Below are positions 19,150-27,783 of a stretch of 64,000 bases of DNA, in pieces. The notes under the pieces were generated by a model. The model had not been told where the DNA came from and did no database searches. It saw nothing but the letters and a program-made list of their open reading frames with translations. Origin of the DNA: Clostridium luticellarii (lineage in GTDB: Bacteria > Bacillota > Clostridia > Clostridiales > Clostridiaceae); NCBI RefSeq assembly GCF_002995845.1, contig NZ_PVXP01000011.1, forward strand, positions 16,898-80,897, given 5' to 3'. The position numbers and the translations under genes are program-made. Position 1 is the first letter of the stretch. Each line of letters starts with the position of its first letter.

Positions 19150-19180
19150 TGATTTTTAGGCTCAGATGGAGTTTGCTAAT
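19150..19180 (+). repeat. 31-nt dispersed repeat, copy 1
   Basis: It shares 28 of 31 positions, including the core TCAGATGGAGTTTGCT, with the minus strand of 35307-35337. Both copies lie in gene-free gaps. Confidence 0.7.
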
Positions 19181-19214
19181 GAAGTCGGAAGTATTAGAAA
19201 TAGTATCGTTCAAA

Positions 19215-19254
19215 TAAAAAAAGAACCCACCTATTTAATTGCTTAGGTAGTTTC
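19215..19254 (-). terminator. terminator of the FadR-type regulator gene
   Basis: On the minus strand, AGAAACTACCTA pairs with TAGGTGGGTTCT (one mismatch, one G-U), then TTTTTTT. Confidence 0.8.
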
Positions 19255-19257
19255 TGA

Positions 19258-19953
19258 TTATTTCACGCCATTATTTTTACAGCGAATTCTGTCAATAATA
19301 TACTGGCGATTGGCACCTATATGACAAATCATAGCATACTTTGCTCCCAACGAATCCCTGTTTTGAATTGCTTCTGTAATCTTTCTATGATAATAAACAG
19401 TATTTTGGATTAAAGAATTGTTTGTATAATCTATGCTTTTTTGAATTGAATTATGGACAATTGGTATAATATGATTTATTATCGTATTACCACTGGTTTC
19501 ACTTATAAGTTTATGAAACAAGGCATCTTTATCGGCATATGTAACATTTTCATTTATTGCTTTTTCAACCTCGTCACATTGCTTCTTTATCTTTTCAATA
19601 TCTTCTTTACTGGCATTTATAGCTGCAATAGCTGCGATTTCCGGTTCCAGTATAAGACGGGTATCAAACATATCTAAAATTAATTTTTCACTGCCCAAAA
19701 ATTCCAGACCAAAAGGATCATTTACTATACCAGTATTCTTGGATACGAAAATCCCCGATCCCTGTCTGGTAACCAATATATTACGGGAAGTCAATATTTT
19801 CAAAGCCTCCCTAAGAGTACTTCTGCTAACATTTAACAATTCGGTCAATTCACTTTCACTTGGTAATTTATCACCAGCTTTCATATTCTTTCGTTTTATT
19901 ATATCTACAATATTTTCCGCAACTGACTGTGCTAAAGGTATTTTATTGTTCAC
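19258..19953 (-). CDS. FadR-subfamily GntR transcriptional regulator
   Basis: The 231-residue protein has an N-terminal GntR winged helix (KAGDKLPSESELTELLNVSRSTLREALKILTSRNILVTRQGSGIFV) and a C-terminal FCD helical ligand domain with the metal-binding pattern DxxFH (DKDALFHKLI) and two later His (YYHRKI, CHIGA). It starts at the GTG 8 nt after AGGAG. It has its own promoter and terminator and lies directly upstream of the catabolic operon in the same direction. The inverted TTGTATGA sites flanking the operon promoter are its likely targets, with a sugar acid or hydroxyacid as inducer. Confidence 0.9.
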   Translation of the reverse strand: MNNKIPLAQSVAENIVDIIKRKNMKAGDKLPSESELTELLNVSRSTLREALKILTSRNILVTRQGSGIFVSKNTGIVNDPFGLEFLGSEKLILDMFDTRLILEPEIAAIAAINASKEDIEKIKKQCDEVEKAINENVTYADKDALFHKLISETSGNTIINHIIPIVHNSIQKSIDYTNNSLIQNTVYYHRKITEAIQNRDSLGAKYAMICHIGANRQYIIDRIRCKNNGVK

Positions 19954-19985
19954 TGAAAGCACTCCTTTTCATCCATTTAGTGTGA

Positions 19986-20014
19986 ATTCTATCACAATTT
20001 TATATGCGTGTCAA
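19986..20014 (-). promoter_or_regulatory. promoter of the FadR-type regulator gene
   Basis: Minus strand: TTGACA (20009-20014), 17 nt, TAGAAT (19986-19991), some 33 bp before the GTG start. Confidence 0.75.
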
Positions 20015-20103
20015 TTTTAAGTAAATTCAGCTAATCCGCTTAGTAACAGTAAGTGTTGCTTTATTAATATTTTTTTAATAGTCATATAATACAGCAGAAG
20101 AAT

Positions 20104-20142
20104 GAAAAAAAACGTACCGGAATTCACACAAATCCGATACGT
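20104..20142 (-). terminator. terminator of the soluble chemoreceptor gene
   Basis: On the minus strand, ACGTATCGGA pairs with TTCCGGTACGT and is followed by eight T. Confidence 0.85.
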
Positions 20143-20149
20143 CTAACCT

Positions 20150-20974
20150 TTATTCTCTATGTAAATTATTGGTTAACTCTTTCAGTACATTGGAACTATG
20201 AGTTATTTCCTGAATAGAAGCAGAAATCTCTTCAAATGCTGCCGCCTGACTTTCAAAAGATTTATTGGACTCTTTTATTTTGCCGTCAATAAGTTGCACT
20301 GATTTGATTATGGTGTCTAATATTTCTGTTATACGCTTTGTGGATTGGGTACTTCTATTGGATAATTTTCTTATTTCCTGTGCAACCACACTAAACCCCT
20401 TGCCTTCTTCACCTGCTCTGGCAGCCTCTATAGCAGCATTTAATCCCAGGAGATTGGTTTGATTTGATACTTCATCTATAATTTTTATAATTTCATTGGT
20501 TCCCTTCATATTTTCACCTGTTTTAGCCAGTTCCGAAATCATATTATTGTTATTTTCAGTTGCTGATTGAATGTTGGCAGTACACTCTTGTATAGCTGCA
20601 GATATGCTTTCCAGTGATTCAGAAAGATTATTGGATAAATCTTCAATTTTTTTATTGCTTTCAAAACTCTTTGCTAATAGAAAAGTTCCAATGATCTCAT
20701 TATTTTTGTCTTTTATTGGAGCTGAATAGCCTATAAATGGTACTTTGTAAGTTTCTTTATCTATATATTTTACTACAACTTTTTCCTCTTTAATTGCCTG
20801 AAGAGATTGTTCCGGAAGCGGATCATCCGTATGTATTTCGATTGGCACCTTATCATTACTATTAAACTTAATTACTCTTTCCATATCAGTAATACCAACA
20901 GATACCGATTCGTTAAAAAAATCCGGCAGCAAATCTAACATGATTTCAGCAAATTCCAAATATTTTTCATCCAT
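20150..20974 (-). CDS. soluble methyl-accepting chemotaxis-type protein
   Basis: The 274-residue protein has no membrane helix. The N-terminal ~120 residues form a small sensor ([41 protein letters not shown]) that resembles a PAS-like or single-Cache fold. The rest is a short MCP signalling domain with the conserved tip [24 protein letters not shown]. It probably senses a cytoplasmic ligand or redox state and acts on CheA. I start at the ATG of MDEKYLEF. The longer N-terminus lacks a ribosome site, while AGGAG lies before this ATG. Confidence 0.85.
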   Translation of the reverse strand: MDEKYLEFAEIMLDLLPDFFNESVSVGITDMERVIKFNSNDKVPIEIHTDDPLPEQSLQAIKEEKVVVKYIDKETYKVPFIGYSAPIKDKNNEIIGTFLLAKSFESNKKIEDLSNNLSESLESISAAIQECTANIQSATENNNNMISELAKTGENMKGTNEIIKIIDEVSNQTNLLGLNAAIEAARAGEEGKGFSVVAQEIRKLSNRSTQSTKRITEILDTIIKSVQLIDGKIKESNKSFESQAAAFEEISASIQEITHSSNVLKELTNNLHRE

Positions 20975-21306
20975 ATTAAACATCTCCTGTCCTAAAATAA
21001 TCTTTATATAGTATATCGTAATATAATTAAATTCCATTAACTATATATTAAATCATGTATATTAAGACAATGTGAAATTTTGATAAATTGTTGTATTATC
21101 AGCAAATAAAGTAAATATTACAGTCAGACTTTTGCATTGTGTTGATAACTTTTGAATCTCTATAATGATTTTTTTGAAAATAATGAATTTTTTTATAATT
21201 ATGTGTAATAAAGAATAAATATGGTATTATTAAAAATGGATAATTTTTTTATTTGTAAATAAAAAAATTTATGAAATTATTAATCTATAGTTGGGGGCTG
21301 ATTTAT
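20975..21306. other. 332-bp AT-rich gap between divergent genes
   Basis: It holds the promoters of the soluble chemoreceptor and brnQ. A -10-like TATAAT occurs near 21160 and 21195, but spacing to -35 candidates is poor. I see no RNA structure or small gene. Confidence 0.4.
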
Positions 21307-22668
21307 TTGGATAAAAAATTATCTTTGTCATCATACATAGTAGTCGGATCTATGTTGTTCGGACTATTTTTCGGAGCAGGAAACTTAATATTTCCAGTAC
21401 ATATGGGACAGGAGGCCGGTGCTAACGTATCTACTGCAACAATGGGATTTCTTATAACAGCTATCGGACTTCCCTTTTTAGGCGTTGTTGCCATTGGTGT
21501 TTCTGAAAGTTCAGGTTTGTTCGATCTTGCAGGCAGAGTTCACCCACTTTATGGCTATGTAGTAACACTGCTTCTCTACTTGACAATCGGACCATTTTTT
21601 GCACTGCCCAGAACAGGAACAGTTTCTTACGAAATTGGACTCGCTCCTTTCATCCCAAGTCAATACGGTAGATTGGGACTTGCTTTATTTACTATTATCT
21701 TTTTTCTTGCGGCATTGTTTTTTTCTTTAAGACCAGCTGAAATTCTCACCTGGGTAGGTAAAGTTTTAAATCCAATTTTTTTAATATTTCTTGCTGTCTT
21801 AATAGTAACAAGTATTATACATCCCATGGGAATTGCAGCTAATGAAAAAATTGCCGATGCCTATGCCAGCGCTCCTTTTTTTAAAGGATTTTTAGAGGGT
21901 TACAATACTATGGATGCACTGGCTTCCCTGGCTTTTGGAATTATAGTTGTACGGACGTTAAAGGAACTTGGAGTTACAAGTGCCAGAGGAATTGCAGTTG
22001 GAACTGTTAAATCCGGAATAGTGACCCTTTTACTTATGGGACTGATTTATGGATGTCTGGCCTATGTTGGCGCCACAAGTGTTGGAAAATTTCCTGTATC
22101 CGAAAATGGAGGAATCGCATTAGCACAGATAACCAGCTATTATTTCAGTTCCTGGGGCAGTATTTTACTTGCAATAATAGTAACAGTAGCTTGTTTGAAA
22201 ACTGCAATCGGACTTATAACTGCCTGTTCTGAAACATTTTATAAATTATTTCCGGAAAGTCTTAGCTATAAAAACTATGTAATCCTTTTTACAATTATAG
22301 CTTGTATTGTAGCTAATGTTGGATTGACTCAAATAATTTTACTTTCAATTCCTGTTTTAATGTTTTTGTATCCATTGGCCATTACATTAATTATACTTGG
22401 CTTATTATCTCGATTTTTCAAAAATCGCCAATGTGTATACGTGCTGACTACTTTATTCACCCTCTTTGTAAGTATAGCTGACTGTATAAATGCCCTGCCG
22501 TCTGCAGTTAAATCCATACCTGTCATACAACATATTTTGAAATTTTATGGAAATTATATTCCATTTTTCAATCTTGGAATGGGTTGGGTTGTACCTATGT
22601 TTACAGGTTTGATTCTTGGATTTATTATTTGTTTTTTCACTAATTCAAAGGCAGAAACCTCGGTTTAA
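21307..22668 (+). CDS. brnQ: branched-chain amino acid carrier BrnQ (LIVCS family)
   Basis: The 453-residue carrier has about 12 helices. SMLFGLFFGAGNLIFPVHMGQEAG at the N-terminus is the hallmark of BrnQ, the Na+-coupled transporter for Leu, Ile and Val. I place the start at the TTG at 21307, preceded by TGGGGGCTG, because family members begin just before this KKLSLSSYIVVGSM segment. The extra 12 residues of the longer frame do not fit. It is followed by a strong terminator and then the T-box leader of asnB, so it is a single-gene unit. Confidence 0.93.
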   Translation: MDKKLSLSSYIVVGSMLFGLFFGAGNLIFPVHMGQEAGANVSTATMGFLITAIGLPFLGVVAIGVSESSGLFDLAGRVHPLYGYVVTLLLYLTIGPFFALPRTGTVSYEIGLAPFIPSQYGRLGLALFTIIFFLAALFFSLRPAEILTWVGKVLNPIFLIFLAVLIVTSIIHPMGIAANEKIADAYASAPFFKGFLEGYNTMDALASLAFGIIVVRTLKELGVTSARGIAVGTVKSGIVTLLLMGLIYGCLAYVGATSVGKFPVSENGGIALAQITSYYFSSWGSILLAIIVTVACLKTAIGLITACSETFYKLFPESLSYKNYVILFTIIACIVANVGLTQIILLSIPVLMFLYPLAITLIILGLLSRFFKNRQCVYVLTTLFTLFVSIADCINALPSAVKSIPVIQHILKFYGNYIPFFNLGMGWVVPMFTGLILGFIICFFTNSKAETSV

Positions 22669-22684
22669 ATTTTTAACATTGCAT

Positions 22685-22725
22685 AAAAAGCACAAGTTAC
22701 TGCAGCAGCTTGTGCTTTTGTCGTT
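22685..22725 (+). terminator. brnQ terminator
   Basis: AAAAGCACAAG pairs with CTTGTGCTTTT; the T-tract is part of the stem and runs into TGTCGTTT. Confidence 0.75.
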
Positions 22726-22805
22726 TAATCTTTTTCTCTGGAGGAAATGGACTGTTTTTACACATCGGGAAAAATTTTTTTTACTTAAATTAAGACAAAA
22801 AAGTA

Positions 22806-22834
22806 TTGACAAAGATATATTCACGGTTTAGAAT
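22806..22834 (+). promoter_or_regulatory. asnB leader promoter
   Basis: TTGACA, 17 nt, TAGAAT. Transcription would start just before the T-box leader. Confidence 0.8.
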
Positions 22835-22840
22835 AAATTA

Positions 22841-23155
22841 AGCAAAGAAAAGCCATGATGGAGACAAGTAAAAAAATATTTCACCGACAGTGAGCTGGGG
22901 ACAGTGTGAACTCAGTGGCAGAGCTTTTTTGAATAACACTCCGAAGTTGCAAACTGAAATATCTGTATGCTGTATTTTAGGTGAAAAACCTTCATATAGT
23001 TTCAGATAAAGTAGGGGCGTCGTATTCCATACGTTATTTGGATACCAGTAATAGCTGGAAAGAGACCAATATGATTATAATATGGTAAATTAGGTGGCAC
23101 CACGGATAAGCGTCAATTCGTCCTATCATTAAGACGAATTGACGCCGTTTTTATA
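22841..23155 (+). ncRNA. T-box leader controlling asnB
   Basis: The conserved T-box AGGTGGCACCACGG (23092-23105) is followed by a 13-bp terminator stem (23110-23122 / 23133-23145) and a T-run. The upstream part holds stem I features (GAGACAAGTAA, CACTCCGAAG). An AAC triplet at 22935-22937, just before CACTCC, is a candidate Asn specifier, in line with the asnB gene. Uncharged tRNA would favour the antiterminator. Confidence 0.9.
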
Positions 23156-23312
23156 TTTAAGACAAGTTATAAAATTGGAGAATTAAAATCTCGGTAATTA
23201 TAACATATTTTGAAAGGGCTTTCTAACTGAAAAGAATCCCGGTTTCAGCTTTATAACTAAAAATCAAAAATGAAACATTTGTTAACTTTATCATACTAGG
23301 AGGAATATTAAT

Positions 23313-24902
23313 ATGTGTACAATTATGTGTTATACGGGAACAGATATGAAATATGAAAAATTTGCGGAGTCATTGCAGAGAACTGAGTCCAGAGGGCCGG
23401 ATATGATGGAGATTCTCACTTTGCCTTCTGGCATTTTAGGCTTTCAAAGACTTTCCATTATGGATTTAAGTTTCAGTGGAATGCAGCCATTCACAAGAAA
23501 AATGGATGCGGTTATCTGCAACGGTGAAATTTACGGCTTTCGCAAAATCAAAAAAGAACTGATAAAAAAAGGATATAAATTTATTTCCGACAGTGATTGT
23601 GAAATATTACTTCCTATGTATTATGAATATGGGCTGGATATGTTTTCAAAATTAGATGCAGAATTTGCAACTGTCATATATGATGGAAAAAGAGACAGCT
23701 ACATTGCAGCACGAGATCCAATTGGAATTCGTCCCCTATTCTATGGTTATTCTAAATCAGGTAAAATCATGTTTTCAAGTGAAGCAAAAAATTTAGTCGG
23801 CCTTACAGACAAGATTATGCCATTTCCACCAGGACATTATTATGCCGACGGTAAATTTACCTGCTATTGCGATATTGCAGCAACAGAGGGTAACTATTGT
23901 AAAGACGACCTGGAGGTTATCTGCAGCAACATTCATGACAAATTAGTAGCTGCTATAGAAAAGCGAATGGATGCTGATGCTCCTGTAGGTTTTTTATTAA
24001 GCGGAGGTTTGGATAGTTCATTGGTATGTGCCATTGCGCAAAAAATGAATCCTGAAAAACCGATTAAGACATTCGCCATAGGTATGACTGAAGATGCAAT
24101 AGATCTAAAATACGCACAAGAAGTCGCAGATTACATTCACAGTGATCACACTGTTGTATACATGACAAAAGAAGAAGTTCTCGAATCACTTGATGAAGTT
24201 ATCAAAATTCTTGGTACTTATGACATTACCACCATAAGAGCAAGTATGGGAATGTATTTGCTCTGCAAGAAAATACACCAGATTTCTAATGTAAGAGTAC
24301 TTCTCACCGGCGAAATTTCTGATGAATTGTTTGGCTATAAATATACTGATTTTGCTCCAAATGCAGAAGAATTTCAAAAAGAATCACAGAAGAGAATTCG
24401 TGAACTCTATATGTATGATGTACTTCGTGCAGATCGTTGTATCAGTTCAAATTCTATGGAAGCAAGGGTACCATTTGGAGATCTGGATTTTGTAAAATAT
24501 GTTATGGCCGTGGACCCTGAAAAGAAATTGAATAAATATAATAAAGGTAAATATCTTTTAAGACATGCATTTGAAGGTGATTACCTGCCGCATGATATTT
24601 TATATCGTGAAAAAGCTGCCTTTAGTGATGCCGTAGGACACTCCATGGTAGATTATCTAAAGGAATACGCAGATACCTGCTATTCTGATGAAGAATTTGA
24701 AAAGCTATGTAAAAAATACAGATATCATGTTGAGCCATTCACAAAAGAATCACTGCTGTACAGAGAAATTTTCGAAAAACATTATCCAGGACAAGCAGAA
24801 ATGATAGTGGACTTCTGGATGCCGAACAAAGAGTGGGAAGGCTGTAATGTAAATGATCCTAGCGCCAGAGTATTGTCAAACTATGGTGCCAGCGGTAAAT
24901 AA
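23313..24902 (+). CDS. asnB: asparagine synthetase B (glutamine-hydrolysing)
   Basis: The 529-residue enzyme begins MCTIMCYTG, with the N-terminal Cys2 nucleophile of class II glutaminases. RGPD, FQRLSIMD and CNGEIYG follow in the glutaminase half (~1-190). The synthetase half has the PP-loop LLSGGLDSSL (~230) and LTGEISDELFGY. It makes Asn from Asp, ATP and Gln in the cytoplasm. AGGAGG precedes the ATG. The T-box leader upstream shows that expression follows tRNA charging, most likely of tRNA-Asn. It is slightly shorter than E. coli AsnB but complete. Confidence 0.95.
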   Translation: MCTIMCYTGTDMKYEKFAESLQRTESRGPDMMEILTLPSGILGFQRLSIMDLSFSGMQPFTRKMDAVICNGEIYGFRKIKKELIKKGYKFISDSDCEILLPMYYEYGLDMFSKLDAEFATVIYDGKRDSYIAARDPIGIRPLFYGYSKSGKIMFSSEAKNLVGLTDKIMPFPPGHYYADGKFTCYCDIAATEGNYCKDDLEVICSNIHDKLVAAIEKRMDADAPVGFLLSGGLDSSLVCAIAQKMNPEKPIKTFAIGMTEDAIDLKYAQEVADYIHSDHTVVYMTKEEVLESLDEVIKILGTYDITTIRASMGMYLLCKKIHQISNVRVLLTGEISDELFGYKYTDFAPNAEEFQKESQKRIRELYMYDVLRADRCISSNSMEARVPFGDLDFVKYVMAVDPEKKLNKYNKGKYLLRHAFEGDYLPHDILYREKAAFSDAVGHSMVDYLKEYADTCYSDEEFEKLCKKYRYHVEPFTKESLLYREIFEKHYPGQAEMIVDFWMPNKEWEGCNVNDPSARVLSNYGASGK

Positions 24903-24938
24903 TCAATCAGAATAAAATTATATTATATGATTTCAAAA

Positions 24939-24985
24939 ATTCCTTAGATATATATCTTATCTAAGGAATAAAATATTTTATTTAC
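24939..24985. terminator. asnB terminator
   Basis: ATTCCTTAGAT pairs with ATCTAAGGAAT; AAAATATTTTATTT follows. It may also serve the convergent gene at 25007. Confidence 0.7.
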
Positions 24986-25006
24986 CAATTCACCAATAGT
25001 ATTATT

Positions 25007-25393
25007 TTAATTTCTATCTGAATAATCTACATACCAGGTTCCATTTAATATTTCATCAGAACTTATGGGATTATTTTTATCATCTATCAAATAATGCAGT
25101 TCATCAATATCATTAGGATGATAATGTGTTAATGAATCACCATATTTACAATATATATCTTTCTGGAAGTCATTAAATTCAGTGAGAGCATCATTAAAGT
25201 TACTTACTTTTTCAATAACTTTCCAGCTTTTGTCCTTAATATTAATTTTCTGGATATCTGATACTTCTAAGTATCCGTATTCCCATACACCAAAAGCATT
25301 TCCGTTCTTGTCTACAAATAGCAAATCAGTATCGCTCTCCAATTTTTGTATCATTTCAGATAAACTATATTTTGTTTCTTCATTTCTGCCCAT
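25007..25393 (-). CDS. hypothetical protein (128 aa)
   Basis: It is a soluble, acidic protein with no signal peptide or membrane segment. Features are DLLFVDKNGNAFGVWEYGYLEV near residue 23, a Trp-containing middle, and YLIDDKNNPISSDEILNGTWYVDYSD at the end. I do not recognise a family. AAAGGGA lies before the ATG. It sits alone between asnB and the germination operon and is convergent with asnB. Confidence 0.6.
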   Translation of the reverse strand: MGRNEETKYSLSEMIQKLESDTDLLFVDKNGNAFGVWEYGYLEVSDIQKINIKDKSWKVIEKVSNFNDALTEFNDFQKDIYCKYGDSLTHYHPNDIDELHYLIDDKNNPISSDEILNGTWYVDYSDRN

Positions 25394-25483
25394 TATTAAT
25401 TCCCTTTCTTTTTATAATTCATAATGTATCTTCTTATGCTTATATACGATTTTCCCAAATATTTTGAAGGGCATTCAATATCT

Positions 25484-26584
25484 TTAAAAAATATTTTTGA
25501 CTGATTTTTGACGTATACAGCAAATAATCAGCGTAATACCTGGAATTATTACCTGAATAGGTAAATGCACGTATTTCATTATATAATTATGCCCTATATT
25601 CTGCTGTTGTGGAAAATTTTTAGAGATCAGCAGTGAGACTATGAACATTAGAGTACCCAATATTACGGATATTAATTTTGTATCTTTAGCTTTAAGCAAT
25701 TGAAATGTCCCAAATATTGCAACATACATAAAAGTAGATATTTTAAAAAATCCATCAACTATAAAGGAAAGCACAAATATTATATCCAGCCTTGTTAAAA
25801 AATTTTCCAAATTAATAATTCTATATGTCTCCAGCAGTGGGAAATTGCAATTAATTGCAAATTTTACTCCCAGTGTACATATAAATAAGATATTGTTAAG
25901 TGCTAAAATTACACCTTCCAAAATTATGCCCATTAAGGCAAATTTTTTTATTTTTTTGCTTTCAGAAATCAAGGGATATAGCATTGTAAAAACTACGGTT
26001 TCACCATATGGAGCCATAACAAGCATCCAGGAATTTTTAAGCAGATTTAATACTCCATCATTGAGCACAGGTTTTATATTTGACAGATCAAAAGCATTTG
26101 GTGTAAACAATATCATAAGGAAGCTCAGCACTTTTATTATAACCAACACTATAATATAAAGCTGAGCCATACTAACTAGAGTCTCTATACCACAATATGT
26201 AACATAAATTATCGTTGTCATAATCAATGTTCCAAAAATTACTTTCGATGTGTACTTAAGTGCTGTTGCAGATGTCAGCTCCATAAATTCTCTAAATATA
26301 TTACTTGCTATATAGATAAAATACAATACATAGATAATTGCCAAAATATTTCCCACTAATCTGCCGTATATCTTGGGAAGATACGTTACAAGTGTATCAT
26401 TCGGATATTTTTCATATAAAGTTATATATATGATCTGAAGCAGCATTCCTGCCAGTGAATAAATCAAATACCCTATCCATATATCCTGCTTTGCATTTGG
26501 AGACAAAAAATACAGTACAACACTTCCATATTGAAAAAGAATCATTAATATAAAAAATTGATATATGGATATTCTCTTTGCCAT
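25484..26584 (-). CDS. spore germination permease, GerAB family
   Basis: The 366-residue protein has about ten membrane helices in the amino acid/polyamine/organocation fold. It starts with ISIYQFFILMILFQYGS and has PYGETVVFTMLYPLIS in the middle, both typical of GerAB spore permeases. GerAB subunits form the germinant-binding unit of the inner spore membrane receptor. It is last in a three-gene operon, 12 bp after the GerAC gene, giving the order A-C-B. Expression in the forespore is expected from the family. Confidence 0.9.
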   Translation of the reverse strand: MAKRISIYQFFILMILFQYGSVVLYFLSPNAKQDIWIGYLIYSLAGMLLQIIYITLYEKYPNDTLVTYLPKIYGRLVGNILAIIYVLYFIYIASNIFREFMELTSATALKYTSKVIFGTLIMTTIIYVTYCGIETLVSMAQLYIIVLVIIKVLSFLMILFTPNAFDLSNIKPVLNDGVLNLLKNSWMLVMAPYGETVVFTMLYPLISESKKIKKFALMGIILEGVILALNNILFICTLGVKFAINCNFPLLETYRIINLENFLTRLDIIFVLSFIVDGFFKISTFMYVAIFGTFQLLKAKDTKLISVILGTLMFIVSLLISKNFPQQQNIGHNYIMKYVHLPIQVIIPGITLIICCIRQKSVKNIF

Positions 26585-26596
26585 AAAAATTCTCTC

Positions 26597-27769
26597 CTAA
26601 TAATCTATAGATTTTGATAATATGCCTGTTTGATTTATCTGTGATGATACATTTACATTTATATGTGCATCCTTAAAGTTTTCATTCCAATTTTCCTTTA
26701 CTTTGTTCCATTCTTTAGGATGTTCTTTGTACAGTAAATCTCCAAATCCAAAAATATCTGCTGAAAATGTATTTTTCGACATATTTACAGCTGACATTAT
26801 TTCATTATATATGAACTCATCCTGTTTTTTAGACAAATAATCAAGTATATGCGGATTTGAATTAAAATCTAAATTTCCCAAAATCTTTTCATCTATCTCA
26901 TTAATATTGGATTTTTCTCTCACGTTCACATCAATATAGACTTCATTAGATACAATTGAGGCCTCTAAATTGCTTCTGTAGCTTAAAATACTTAAATTGA
27001 CTTTATCTTCATCTTGAAATTGGATTGATATATTTCCATATTTGATTTTACCTTTAAGCCAATTCATACCTCTGGTTTCCTTCTCCTTCATATACCCAAC
27101 AAGCTTATAATTTTTAAAAACTGCACTGCCGGAGATGACTAAATCATTCTCGGATTCATTGTTTGTCGTATCTTTTTTACTTATAACACTGCATGAATTT
27201 ACAGATTCTTCAACATTTTTATTTTTTTCAAAATCAAGATTTGTAGCCACTGCTGCCAGACCCAGATCTCTCTGTATTTTAACCATGTCCCCGATTTCAT
27301 ATCCCGGAACTGAATTTTCTTTAGTGCGCACCTTTAATATATCCACAGCTTTACCTCTTGTCACAAGAATAGGGACTACAGGTCTAATATCATTTTCTCT
27401 TAAAGAAAAATCTATAACGGATTGTATACCGTATTCCGCAAGTTTTTCACCTATAATTATACATTTTTCATTGGAAAACTTAATTTCTTTGCTCAGTTGT
27501 TCTGAAATATTGTTTATGGCCTCATTAATTGTCTTACCATTAGATGCGTAGACCAATGTCTGTGGATTTTGATTTTTTTCCATAGTGGTGCCCCTCCTGA
27601 TAATTTGCAGACTCACTGCAAAATTATCACTTTCATCCATATCCACTCCCAAAGCCACCACAAATGCAAGGGATTCGATCTCGTTTTTATCCTGGCATCC
27701 AGTAAGCATAAGAATGCAGCAAAATGATAACATAAAGGCAAGTAAATTTAATCCTTTGAATTTATTCAT
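26597..27769 (-). CDS. germinant receptor lipoprotein, GerAC family
   Basis: The 390-residue protein opens with a lipoprotein signal ending in LTGC (Cys ~25), then QDKNEIESLAFVVALGVDMD, the standard GerAC beginning. Three alpha/beta domains follow. LRENDIRPVVPILVTRGKAVDIL and the C-terminal KEHPKEWNKVKENWNENF match the family. It would be tethered by lipid to the outer face of the inner spore membrane. GGAGGATCC precedes the ATG. Confidence 0.9.
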   Translation of the reverse strand: MNKFKGLNLLAFMLSFCCILMLTGCQDKNEIESLAFVVALGVDMDESDNFAVSLQIIRRGTTMEKNQNPQTLVYASNGKTINEAINNISEQLSKEIKFSNEKCIIIGEKLAEYGIQSVIDFSLRENDIRPVVPILVTRGKAVDILKVRTKENSVPGYEIGDMVKIQRDLGLAAVATNLDFEKNKNVEESVNSCSVISKKDTTNNESENDLVISGSAVFKNYKLVGYMKEKETRGMNWLKGKIKYGNISIQFQDEDKVNLSILSYRSNLEASIVSNEVYIDVNVREKSNINEIDEKILGNLDFNSNPHILDYLSKKQDEFIYNEIMSAVNMSKNTFSADIFGFGDLLYKEHPKEWNKVKENWNENFKDAHINVNVSSQINQTGILSKSIDY

Positions 27770-27783
27770 GGATCCTCCATAAA

